Positions 50,957 to 60,405 of a stretch of DNA of 64,000 bases are shown here, piece by piece. Source of the stretch: Colias croceus. Its lineage: Eukaryota; Arthropoda; Insecta; Lepidoptera; Pieridae. Where the stretch lies: assembly GCF_905220415.1 (NCBI RefSeq), contig NC_059556.1:7638501-7702500 (forward strand), read 5' to 3'. The number at the start of each line of letters is the position of its first letter. Within the stretch, counting starts at the first letter, position 1. The position numbers were made by a program, and so were the translations under genes. The notes under the pieces were generated by a model that saw only the letters and a list, made by a program, of their open reading frames with translations, was not told the origin of the DNA and searched no databases.

Positions 50957-51912
50957 CAGGTTGGACGAATCAGGAACAAGAACTTTTAATGTCCAGTTGG
51001 CGAAGCTCAACATTGAATACTTACAAATCGGCATGGGTTAGATGGAAGAAATGGTGTGATTCAAATTTAATTAATTTTAAATGTCCGAGTGCCGATCAGG
51101 TGGCGCGATACCTGGCACATTTACATTGTGATGTTGGACTTGCATATAGAACTATATTAGTACACAAATCAGTTATTTCAACATTTACTAGTGTTTCTAC
51201 TAATATTGACATGTCATCAAATTTTTTCATAAAGCACATGCTTAAAGCTATATCTGTTGCTCGAAATAAACCTGTAAAACCGCCTATTTGGAATCCAAAA
51301 AAGTTGCTAGATTATATTGCTTCACATAGTATAGATGAAAATAATATTTATCAGGTTTCTAGGCTTACATCTACTTTATTATTACTAGCCTCTGGTCGTA
51401 GAGTTCATGACCTTACTTTACTTCGCATTGACAGTGACAGTTTAGTGGATGAAAATAATTCAATTGTATTCTGGCCAGCTTTTGGTTCTAAGACTGATAG
51501 TATTAATCATAGGCAGTCTGGGTGGAGGCTTAGAGAACACCCTATTAAGAACTTTAACTTGATTTTTTGGATAAGACAGTTGTTGAAAATAACACTACAG
51601 CGTCGAAATAACATTAATCATCTTTTCATCACAGCTAGAGGTGAATCTAAGCCTGCATCTAGAACTATTATTGGCGGCTGGATAAAATCCCTTTTGAAAG
51701 AGGCTGGTATAGAGGCTTCTCCAGGTTCTATAAGATCTGCTGTAGCCTCTTTAAATTGGGTAGAAAATTTTTCAATGGATAAAATTCTTGAAACAGGTAA
51801 TTGGAAGGCAATACATACTTTCCAGAACTATTACCAAAAAGAATTGATTGAATATAATAGGTTTAATTGTAATGAATCGGTATCATTGTCTAATTATTTT
51901 GATCCTGTTTAA
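50785..51912 (+). CDS. DIRS tyrosine recombinase
   Basis: 375 residues from the ATG at 50785, in the gag frame and overlapping the end of pol, a usual DIRS arrangement. The longer open frame upstream (from 49102) is only the shadow of pol. The N-terminal core-binding part includes SWRSSTLNTYKSAWVRWKKW and CPSADQVARYLAHLH. Catalytic features: first arginine in LASGRRVHDLTLLR near residue 202, second arginine in SPGSIRSAVAS near 311 (the H of the usual HxxR box is replaced by G), and a tyrosine in HTFQNYYQKEL near 348 as the presumed nucleophile. It should integrate circular cDNA. A G in the HxxR position is notable; whether normal in insect DIRS elements needs an alignment. Confidence 0.9.
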   Translation: MAQSVLAGRCTAESAGSSLSHSRSSTGVNRHDNGCTPTTSTRPAIGSLVDVGWQEILAGWTNQEQELLMSSWRSSTLNTYKSAWVRWKKWCDSNLINFKCPSADQVARYLAHLHCDVGLAYRTILVHKSVISTFTSVSTNIDMSSNFFIKHMLKAISVARNKPVKPPIWNPKKLLDYIASHSIDENNIYQVSRLTSTLLLLASGRRVHDLTLLRIDSDSLVDENNSIVFWPAFGSKTDSINHRQSGWRLREHPIKNFNLIFWIRQLLKITLQRRNNINHLFITARGESKPASRTIIGGWIKSLLKEAGIEASPGSIRSAVASLNWVENFSMDKILETGNWKAIHTFQNYYQKELIEYNRFNCNESVSLSNYFDPV

Positions 51913-52092
51913 AATTAAAATATTAAGTAAATAAAATTAAAGATTGTATATTCACATTGTATGTTGATTAGTAAGAATAAATAGTGTATTAAACATTCAA
52001 TGTTTATTATTTCTATTACATACACATTATAGCGTCTATTACAAGCTATGTACATAAGACATAGCTTGCGCACCAGGTGATAACAAACAAAT
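51913..52092 (+). other. 3' non-coding part of the DIRS element
   Basis: Between the recombinase stop and the internal complementary region; includes AATAAAATTAAAG and ATAAATAGTG, possible polyadenylation signals. Confidence 0.4.
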
Positions 52093-52192
52093 CACTCAAG
52101 ATGGATTCCGGATATTGATACGAAACAAATAATAGAGAGTTTTACCAACAAATAAAACTTACCTATTATTTTTTCTTCAATATCCGGAATCC
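52093..52192 (+). repeat. Internal complementary region of the DIRS element
   Basis: ACTCAAGATGGATTCCGGAT and CGAAACAAATAATAG match the inverse of the left end. GTTTTACCAACAAATAAAAC and CTTCAATATCCGGAATCC match the inverse of the right end. Adjacent, they form the template for joining the two ends into a circle. Confidence 0.88.
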
Positions 52193-52224
52193 AGGTAATG
52201 TCTACCTGGTGCATCATGAGTGCC

Positions 52225-52374
52225 ATAATGACGAGACTTCACCCGGTGCTCAGGCGCCTTGTAAGTAGTACCAAAACCGTACGATAGAGGGCGCCACCAG
52301 CGGAGAGGTAGGGGAAACGCTGACTCAAGGCACAAAGAGGGGGTGCTTGACTCAAGATGGATTCCGGATATTGA
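52225..52374 (-). repeat. Right inverted terminal repeat of the DIRS element
   Basis: ATAATGACGAGACTTCACCC to GATTCCGGATATTGA, the inverse of 47547-47696. Confidence 0.88.
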
Positions 52375-53081
52375 AGAAAAAATAATAGGTAAGTTTTATT
52401 TGTTGGTAAAACTCTCTATTAACCCTACCTATGTGCCTAGTAGGATACACAGGGGAAGGGGATGAATCTTCTATCAAACCCTTGACTTTAAATTTTACAC
52501 AACAATTTTGTTTTTCAGTATTTTGACCTGATTTCGATATCAATACTTGCACGTACTGTAATAGATTTCTGCTTTACCTTCCTGCGTCTGTTGTTTTTGG
52601 AGTTAACTATGAACGAGTATGATAAAATAAGGAAAATCTTATGTATGGAACTGCTTGTATATGTTACAGTCAAAACCCTGAACCAGTCAATAACGTTATT
52701 GACCGGTAAAATCAGTTAATAAGGATATTGACTAAGGGCGTCGGTTAATATCCTTATTAACTGATTTTATCTGATTAAACCAGTTAATAACGTTATTGAC
52801 TAAGGGCATCGGTCAATATCCTTATTAACTGATTTTAAGTCGAGACATCTAGTCAATATAGGTTTTAACCGACGTGCCCAGTCAAAACTCATAAAAAGTT
52901 AAGGACGTTAGTGAAATTATACTAGAAAATCATTTAAAAAGGTTCATAAAACTTTTTAAAGTGCAATATTTAAGACTTTTATGTTTTATTAATTAATTCG
53001 GGGTATTGTTTGTAAACTGCAACCGCGCGAGAATACGTGCCCCAAAATATTTTTGAAGATGGCAATTGTGTTTTAATAACA

Positions 53082-53165
53082 ACTAGGTTTCCGCCCGCAG
53101 CTTCGCCCGCGCAGTCAAAGAAAACCGCATAGTTCCCGTTCCCATGGGATTTCCGGGATTGCGTT
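53082..53165 (+). repeat. R2 fragment inside the left arm of the foldback element
   Basis: AACTAGGTTTCCGCCCGCAG to GGGATTTCCGGGATTGCGTT. The mirror copy is in the right arm at about 54147-54232, so it was present when the arms became palindromic. Confidence 0.8.
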
Positions 53166-53168
53166 AGT

Positions 53169-53754
53169 TTCTGATTTGATGGAGTGACCTGCAGGTGTAC
53201 TTCGAAGACTGCTACTGGAACTATTATACGAGTAGAGCTAGGTGTGCCGAGTTTGGGCTCGTTTTGTTAGTAATGTTGAGACCTTACCTCCGGACTTGAT
53301 GGAGTGACCTGCAGGTGTTCTTCGAAGACTGCTACTGGAACTAATAGACGAGTAGAGCTAGGTGTGCCGAGTTTGGGCTTGTTTTGTTAGTTACGTTGAG
53401 ACCTTACCTCCTGACTTGATGGAGTGACCTGCAGGTGTACTTCGAAGACTGCTACTGGAACTAATAGACGAGTAGAGCTAGGTGTACCGAGTTTGGGCTC
53501 GTTTTGTTAGTTATGTCGAGACCTTACCTCCGGACTTGATGGAATGACCTGCAGGTGTACTTCGAAGACTGCTACTGGAACCATTATACGAGTAGAGCTA
53601 GGTGTGCCGAGTTTGGGCTCGACTTGTTAGTTATGTTGAGACCTTACCTCCGGACTTGATGGAGTGACCTGCAGGTGTACTTCGAAGACTGCTACTGGAA
53701 CTAATAGACGAGTAGAGCTATGTGTGCCGAGTTTGGGCTCATTTTGTTAGTTAC
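53169..53754 (+). repeat. Five direct 120-bp tandem units of the foldback element
   Basis: TTGATGGAGTGACCTGCAGG landmarks start at 53176, 53296, 53416, 53536 and 53656, exactly 120 bp apart. Units differ at only a few positions (for example ACTAATAGAC / ACTATTATAC). Confidence 0.95.
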
Positions 53755-54120
53755 ACCTGCAGGTCACTCCATCAAGTCAGGAGGTAAGGTCTCAACGTAA
53801 CTAACAAAACAAGCCCAAACTCGGCACACCTAGCTCTACTCGTCTATTAGTTCCAGTAGCAGTCTTCGAAGAACACCTGCAGGTCACTCCATCAAGTCCG
53901 GAGGTAAGGTCTCAACATTACTAACAAAACGAGCCCAAACTCGGCACACCTAGCTCTACTCGTATAATAGTTCCAGTAGCAGTCTTCGAAGTACACCTGC
54001 AGGTCATTCCATCAAGTACGGAGGTAAGGTCTCGACATAACTAACAAAACGAGCCCAAACTCGGCACACCTAGCTCTACTCGTCTATTAGTTCCAGTAGC
54101 AGTCTTCGAAGTAAACCTGC
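53755..54120 (-). repeat. Three inverted 120-bp tandem units of the foldback element
   Basis: AGGTCACTCCATCAAG landmarks start at 53761, 53881 and 54001, with a final diverged one at 54121; these are reverse complements of the left units. Confidence 0.95.
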
Positions 54121-54146
54121 AGGTCACACCATCAAATCAGAAACTA

Positions 54147-54232
54147 ACGTTATCCCGGAAATCCCACGGGAACGGGAACTATGCGGTTTTTCTTTGACTG
54201 CGTGGGCGAAGCTGCGGGCGGAAACCTAGTTG
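54147..54232 (-). repeat. R2 fragment inside the right arm of the foldback element
   Basis: AACGTTATCCCGGAAATCCC to GCGGGCGGAAACCTAGTT; mirror of 53082-53165. Confidence 0.8.
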
Positions 54233-55123
54233 TTATTAAAACACAATTGCCATCTTCAAAAATATTTTGGGGTACGTATTCTCGCGCGGTTGCAGTTTAC
54301 AAACAATACCCCGAATTAATTAATAAAACATAAAAGTCTTAAATATTGCACTTTAAAAAGTTTTATGAACCTTTTTAAATGATTTTCTAGTATAATTTCA
54401 CTAACGTCCTTAACTTTTTATGAGTTTTGACTGGGCACGTCGGTTAAAACCTATATTGACTAGATGTCTCGACTTAAAATCAGTTAATAAGGATATTGAC
54501 CGATGCCCTTAGTCAATAACGTTATTAACTGGTTTAATCAGATAAAATCAGTTAATAAGGATATTAACCGACGCCCTTAGTCAATATCCTTATTAACTGA
54601 TTTTACCGGTCAATAACGTTATTGACTGGTTCAGGGTTTTGACTGTAACATATATAAAGGTAAATTAAATTGCATTAAATTTAATATTTAGACATATTAT
54701 TTATAATTATTTAGTTTCAATGATGGAAGAACGCTTATAATTATTATATTAATGTAATTTTTTATAATAAACTGGCTAATTTCAGTAAGAAAAATGTTAG
54801 TAATAATAATTATTACTAATATACCGATAATTATAATGGGAACTTTTTTTCGAAAATATGCTCCACATTTTTGAATATTATCTGTATATTTTTCACATGT
54901 AAATTGGTTTAATTTATTTCTATTAACACAATTAAACGTGTTTTATTATTATTTTTTAGATATACAAATTCGCCAGCAAATTCACACAATTCTAAATTAC
55001 TTAGAGGTTCGTCCACCACGCTTAACAATTTGGAGAGTAATGCCTATGAATACCAAATTAATTATTGGTTTATTGGACATCTGCGTGGCCTATATTATTG
55101 TGCTGCTATCATTTAAATATTAA

Positions 55124-56018
55124 TTTAAATACAATAGAATAAGAATAAATGCACAAATAAATGTATTAGGCTACAAAAATTACCATCATCACAGAAAAAA
55201 AAAAACAAATAATGCACTCTAAAAATAATAAGAATACAAATATAATATGCATATTTGTGTAGCAAAAGTGCCTATGTTTATTGTGTGTGATAATATATTA
55301 CCATATATTTTGTATAATTATGACAAACTAGCTGTGTCCCACGGTTTTACCCGCATTGCTCATTATAGTATAGATTAGTTAGCACATAAACATTAAACAT
55401 TAAGTACAATGAGAAAATGAGTTACATCTTAAATAAATCGAAATATGTAAATGTTATGGCTGTTTTATTTTGATATTTTAATTATTTTAAACACTGATTT
55501 ATGTCTCTATATTCCTGGTTCTTGTAAAGTCCTGTTTAGAAGAGAGCATACTCCTCCCTCAAAGGCCGGAAACGCAACCACAATACTCCAGAGTCTGTGG
55601 TTGTTCATGGGCGGCGCAAATCATCGCTTTCTGTCCGGTGACGCGCGAGCTCGTTTGCCAGCTCATACATAAAGAAGTCCCTTGCAGAAATATTAACGTC
55701 TTGATTTCCAAGTCAAACTTATAATGATAATAGCCTAATTAATTTAATTATATAACATAAATTTAATAGGTAACGTTATACAATATGACATTCGGTGGCA
55801 TTATCCTTGGCCCAAAGTCGTAATAAACTATTATATTGTTTTGGTTTATGAGGCTATTTTCGTAAAGGATTAATGTTCAGTTATAACAAACATTACAGGG
55901 GATTGGCTTGGAATTTGTTATGATGCATGTGGTGTTACGATGGCTGGCATTAACTGTTAATCCTTAAATTTGACGCATGTGTTGACCAAAATATAGGTAA
56001 TTTGTTTATTGTTATTTT
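55124..56018. other. Start of the right flank: no gene
   Basis: After the stop of locus L I see A/T-rich sequence with possible polyadenylation signals (AATAAATG near 55146), a 45-bp R1 end at 55329-55375 and a GC-richer piece at 55540-55670 with no recognised product. Confidence 0.5.
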
Positions 56019-56180
56019 TTTAAGCTATTGCATAGCTTCTATCTTGATCGCGAGGACCGAATCGAGAAATTCCGTAACGAAAAAACCTCACGCTCCCCAC
56101 TCCGACGGACGGAGGTGTGGCTTGAAGGCATAGCATGCAATAGCTTTACCACGGCAGTCCCCGAGTGCCACACGTCGTTT
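56019..56180 (+). repeat. Interspersed repeat TAAGCTATTGCATAGC, copy 2
   Basis: Same block as 36799-36968, same strand, with a few substitutions (CTTGATCGCGAGGACC for GCGGGCCTTGAGCGCGGG). The open frame across it is repeat-derived. Confidence 0.75.
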
Positions 56181-57819
56181 TCTTATATTAAAATAGGTAG
56201 GAAGTTAAATACATATTATTAAATATGAGGCTAGTTTTTAGAACCTCACAAAATATAAACAGTATGTAAAACTAGCCTCATCAAATTATGGGGTTCAATA
56301 GGTCATTAGTTGTTTGCTTTGTGAAAATAATTATATTATTCAAATTAAAAAAGTTATATTTTGGAATAAACATTGTTCTCTAAGGGAAAATAAAACAATT
56401 GAGTTTTCAGTCAACCTAAGAACTTAATACATCTTTGTAAATAAATTTCTGGACTGTCTGCAGAACATTGCACACATTTAGATCTCATTTCTTTTTTTGG
56501 CAAATTGACTAATGATTGAACTCGGCTCCAAATTTTACATTTATGTTTTTGGTGGGATATATAAACAAAGTATCTCTTAAATGATAATTTAATTCACGTT
56601 CAGCCTTGTGTATATTAACACATCTATAACACTGCCCCTAGATACATTGTATCCCTTGAATGATAATTTAATTTGTGTTCAGCCTTTATAAACCCAAGTG
56701 AGTTTGTATACGGTACCACACTTAGTCAATTAGAGCCTGAGGCTGGTTGCTCTGTGAATACGTATGTTTTGAGGTTCTAATCATATCACGTTCTGATAGT
56801 AATTAATTACCAAATTACATGGTATTAAATAACATAATAATAATAAATTGACGAAAACTATAACGATGGCTGAAGTCGATTGATTCATATTGACAACTTT
56901 AAACAAGGTAGTTACATAAATAAATATTATCTTACAAATTGGTTAAAAAATATATTGTAGACACTTTATGTGTTTGTAAAAATCTCCTTAACATAGTCTT
57001 ATACTTTAAAGGTTGCCTGGCAGAGAGGTCTTAGAGTCATAAGGCCGCCATTTGTACATTTAAATCAATTAAAATAGTTATAAAATAAGATAAAACCCAA
57101 TGTACAATAAATAATAAAGGAATAAATACTTCTTTAAAGTGTTGATAGCTCTAAAATAAAACCTATGAAATAAATCATAACGTTATGTCTGATTGCAATA
57201 AACAAAAACCTAGGGCATAAAACATCTATTTAAAAGACGTTTGAACATGAGACACTTTAAAAAAATACGTTGATGAAACTATACACAAAACGGGAGTCAA
57301 ACGCTTTAGAACATTGCCTTATCATATATCATATTAAACTCAGTCTTCTGAAGATATACACAGATAATATTCATCGATCTTTGTGTCAAAGGTACGCTGA
57401 TACATCAAAGGGAACTAATCGGTGCATACATCGAGTGAAATAGCTCTTATCTCTATAGCTTTAAAGTTCAAAATTAAAACGCTCAGGGATCATTTTAAAT
57501 TGGTCACCTATCTAACCAAATGCAGAATATATGGCTTATTCAATACAAATATGCCTTTTGAATGTCGAATGCGGTCTGTAAACATGATTTGTGTAAAGAG
57601 ATTAATTAACTGATAAAATATTACATGATATTTGCTCGTGTGGTTTTCGTGGATTTGTGTCAATATGCTCATATTGTGCTCTTTGATAGAACTAAATGTA
57701 ATTATCAATGGACGATGAGCTTTTGTGGAAAACCGTTTCACTATCAATTTAAAAACAATATAAGTTAAATACATAGTATAAAACAAAGTCGCTTTTTCTG
57801 TCCCTATGATTTGTATGAT
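56181..57819. other. AT-rich flank, nothing recognised
   Basis: No coding exon or strong repeat signature identified. 56560-56700 has two related blocks (TTAAATGATAATTTAATTCA and TTGAATGATAATTTAATTTG), probably a small old duplication. Confidence 0.45.
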
Positions 57820-57998
57820 TAAGGGCCGATTTTTCAATCCTTGGAAAAAACTTATCCGTCCAATAAAGTATTACACGATAATATTAAAATATCACGTAAA
57901 CTGTCAAATACGGGCAATTAGAATACGTTTTTAAAATGGTAGTTTTATACATTATTCGACGAATAAGTTTTATTCAAGCATTGAAAAATCGGCCCTAA
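57820..57998. mobile_element. MITE with GGGCCGATTTTTCAAT ends, TAA duplication
   Basis: GGGCCGATTTTTCAATCC at 57823 and GCATTGAAAAATCGGCCC ending at 57995 are inverted, flanked by TAA on both sides. The 173-bp body and TWA duplication suggest a Harbinger-type MITE. A diverged copy lies in intron 2 of gene H. Confidence 0.7.
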
Positions 57999-57999
57999 A

Positions 58000-58130
58000 T
58001 CTTTAAAACTACGCAACGGATTTTGATCCGATTTTTTTAATAGATGGAGTGAATCAAGAGGAAGGTTTTAGTATATAATTTATTTAGGTTTTAGACAAAG
58101 CCGGCGAAGATGCGGGCGTTAAGCTAGTTA
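58000..58130 (+). repeat. Dispersed repeat family R4
   Basis: TCTTTAAAACTACGCAACGG to GATGCGGGCGTTAAGCTAGT, directly beside the MITE. Confidence 0.7.
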
Positions 58131-58321
58131 TTTATAAGATAAAACGTTTATAATTTGTAACAATTAAGAAAGACTCAAAGTGAAATCGAGAAGAACTTCC
58201 TATAACGCAAATAGGTTATATTACTTTTGATTTCTCCACATTTTAAATTTAAAATACAGAATACCTACATAAAAGTACATATTATACTCCTATATTATTT
58301 ACTATTGCCATGTATCTATAC

Positions 58322-58506
58322 ATACTAATATTATAAATCTGAAGAGTGTGTTTGTTTGTTTGAACGCGCTAATCTCGGGAACTACTAGTCCGATTTGAAA
58401 AATTCTTTCGGCGTTAGATAGCCCATTTATCGAGGAAGGCTATAGGCATCACGCTACGACCAACAGGAGTGGAGCCACGGAGGTGAAACCGCGCGGAGCA
58501 GCTAGT
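58322..58506 (+). repeat. Dispersed repeat family R1
   Basis: ACTAATATTATAAATCTGAA to AAACCGCGCGGAGCAGCTAG. Confidence 0.78.
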
Positions 58507-59536
58507 TGAATGATATAAACAATCGGCGGTGAAAACATCCATCATGCTGAAATTTTTTTACAAAACCCCAAAACTTCATTGTCACATAAATATAAATTAT
58601 TTCAGCCAAGTCCTCTTTAACAAGAACTTCCCAAATAATATATTTACATATTTAGCGTAAACGAAGTGAAGACAGGCGTTCTTAAGGAGTATGCAAAACA
58701 AACGTGTCATAAGCAATATTAAATTCTGGAAGTTCGAGCAGCAAGTCCAAGAACATTAGCGTAAGTTACATTCCAAGTGTGGAACTAGACTTGTGCATTT
58801 CATTGCCACGGAGCTAGGAAATAGGGATATGGTATAGAAATCTATTTTTGTATAAAAATAATGACGATATATAAATGATATATTGGGCTGTATGATAGTT
58901 CGTTTCGATTTGGCAAGGATAAGATGGATTAAAGGAGAAGAATTTTCTGAGATTAAGTACTTCATTATACAACTTTTTTTAGATGAACTCAGCGTAGTTT
59001 AAACAGTGCAAATTACTGAATGTCTGCTAGATGCTTTGGGGTAATTACGGATGGCAGAATCAAAATAATTCTAATTAATACGCTGGTGTTTGTTATAAAA
59101 ATTTGTGTTCGATTATAATCAAACATAGATACTCGTATTTTTATAATTTACCTAGACAAATTACAATCAAACAATCCTCTAAAGTTGTCAATTCTTCGAA
59201 ACTCATAATCGTTACCATCTTGCATATAAATTACCTATATTTCTTTCGTTATCCATTCTTCGCACTTCCAGGCATTCCCAGTTCAGTATAAAACGTGTCT
59301 CTAAAATCGAAATACGGATTCGATGAACTCTAAATGCAAGGAGGAGGAAATTTATGATTAATGTAGGTTTCAGCATCGCGTGCACGTCTAGTTATTTCCA
59401 TATTTTTAGTAACTTTGCTATTTTTAATATTTCTTGGACATTTTGGACAAATTCTTGTAGTAAAAGTAGGAATAAAGGAATAATTTTGAAATGTTGTGTA
59501 AAGTAATTAAGATATTATTATTAGGTATATATTATA
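58507..59536. other. AT-rich flank, nothing recognised
   Basis: No supported exon, RNA gene or repeat in this kilobase. Confidence 0.45.
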
Positions 59537-59539
59537 TTA

Positions 59540-59692
59540 AAGCGAGCGTGTGCGCCGAGCACACGTGTCAGAAATGAAACTTCTTTAACAAGATTTAAAG
59601 ATACCATAATCATCGCCCGACTCCTTGACGTAACAGTATAGGTAGCCATGACTTGAAATTTTGCTCTCAACGCCTATAGAAGTTTCACTTCA
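59540..59692 (+). mobile_element. MITE-A copy in the right flank
   Basis: GAGCGAGCGTGTGCGCCGAG-like start with AGAAATGAAACTTCTTTAAC, and the right arm ATAGAAGTTTCACTTC ending near 59692. Same left end as 18643. Confidence 0.65.
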
Positions 59693-60304
59693 AAAATAAC
59701 TATTTATGTTTCTCACTTAAACGCATATAATATACGGTTTATGAAATTTTTACACAAAAATGAATGTTCGTTAAACTTTACAGGGTGTAAATAAAAGTTG
59801 CAACGTATAGCTTGAAAATATTGCATTTTTTACATCACTACTAGACTGAACGGCACTATTAAATCACTGAATTTTAAACTACGCAAATGACAATCATAAA
59901 GTGCAATATAAAAAGCGGTCAACTATAAAATCACATCGATTAAACTTATCCATGTGTATGGTTGTATAAAGCGTGTTAAACAGTTATATCGCGTTAGCGC
60001 ATAAAACTGTTTCCCATACAGATTTATTGTTAACTGGATACCGCAAACTATGTTTTTCATCGTGCCTTGAAATTGGTGCTATGCGCACATTCATAGAGCT
60101 TAAATATTCATACTAAAAAAACGTTGATAGCGCAAACAAATTTCTCCTTCTTCATCACTGCATTTAATAATTATGCAAGAGTATTTAAGTATTGAAGACT
60201 GCATATTTTTTCATAATATTACCCATGACTTGACTCTACACAATATTGGAAAAACAATACTCCTGAATGCTAATAGTTTACTCAACGTGTTTAATACATT
60301 CAAG
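59693..60304. other. AT-rich flank, nothing recognised
   Basis: No supported feature. Confidence 0.4.
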
Positions 60305-60405
60305 CGAAGAGTAAACGGGTAAACCTTCTAGAGAAGCGCGCTCCATCCTAGGCCACATCTCAGCTTACCACCAGGCGTGATCGTGGTCAAGCGCTTCCCT
60401 ATCAT
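60305..60405 (-). repeat. Interspersed repeat GGGAAGCGCTTGACCAC, reverse copy
   Basis: GAGTAAACGGGTAAACCTTC to GGTCAAGCGCTTCCCTATCA; relative of 27270-27370. Confidence 0.6.

Larger units (their letters stand above)
47530..52418 (+). mobile_element. Full-length DIRS-like retrotransposon (tyrosine recombinase)
   Basis: About 4.9 kb in intron 2 of locus L, sense orientation. It has inverted terminal repeats of about 150 bp (47547-47696 and 52225-52374), an internal complementary region near 52093-52192 that matches both outer ends, and three overlapping frames: gag-like, reverse transcriptase/RNase H, and a tyrosine recombinase instead of an integrase. No target duplication is evident, as expected when a recombinase inserts a circle. 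Both boundaries were deduced from the internal complementary region (junction of CTCT and TATTATTTG) and are uncertain by a few bases because CTATTA is shared. All frames are open, so this copy could be recent or active. Confidence 0.92.
52658..54654. mobile_element. Foldback element in exon 3 of locus L (TATA duplication)
   Basis: The element is 52662-54650 (1989 bp). Its ends TGTTACAGTCAAAACCCTGA and the exact inverse are flanked by TATA at 52658-52661 and 54651-54654. Nearly the whole element is one large inverted repeat: arms of about 500 bp with repeated AGTTAATAAGGATATTGAC blocks and an R2 fragment, then 120-bp tandem units, five direct (53169-53754) and three inverted (53755-54120), meeting near 53754. 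No protein frame is present. The form, long inverted arms made of tandem units, is that of Drosophila FB-type foldback transposons, although the sequence family is not one I recognise. Confidence 0.88.
46052..55123 (+). pseudogene. Gustatory receptor L, exon 3 split by a foldback element, DIRS in intron 2
   Basis: Exon 1 is 46052-46711 (opens MFKSARKYLTIKYLLLLRLL; FGHYYEFNSSN, LYHKQLFIVQFYSD, FILPCSMVSETIWNRFALL, LSTEDK). Exon 2 is 47225-47305 (MFIDLLYSLAKITGDVQFSV) with a GTTCGT donor. Exon 3 begins at 52519 (YFDLISISILARTVIDFCF, NEYDKIRKI) and is interrupted after 52661 by a 1989-bp foldback element; its last five bases are 54655-54659, followed by the donor GTAAAT. Without the element and one TATA copy exon 3 is exactly the family length of 148 bp. 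Exon 4 is 54960-55123 (YLEVRPPRLTIWRVMPMNTK, TM7 AYIIVLLSF). The four exons would give 350 residues with no other lesion. A 4.9-kb DIRS retrotransposon enlarges intron 2. This allele is probably non-functional, but an uninterrupted allele is plausible. Confidence 0.85.

Noticed and set aside
53169..54120. Regular 120-bp repeats considered as a CRISPR or satellite array
   Set aside because: Units are contiguous without unique spacers, part are inverted, and they are bounded by transposon arms in a eukaryotic genome.
5975..55123. Odorant receptor family as an alternative
   Set aside because: Lengths near 350, the four-exon plan with a phase 1 last intron and the TM7 TYhhhhhSF end fit gustatory receptors better; insect odorant receptors are usually longer with other exon layouts and motifs.
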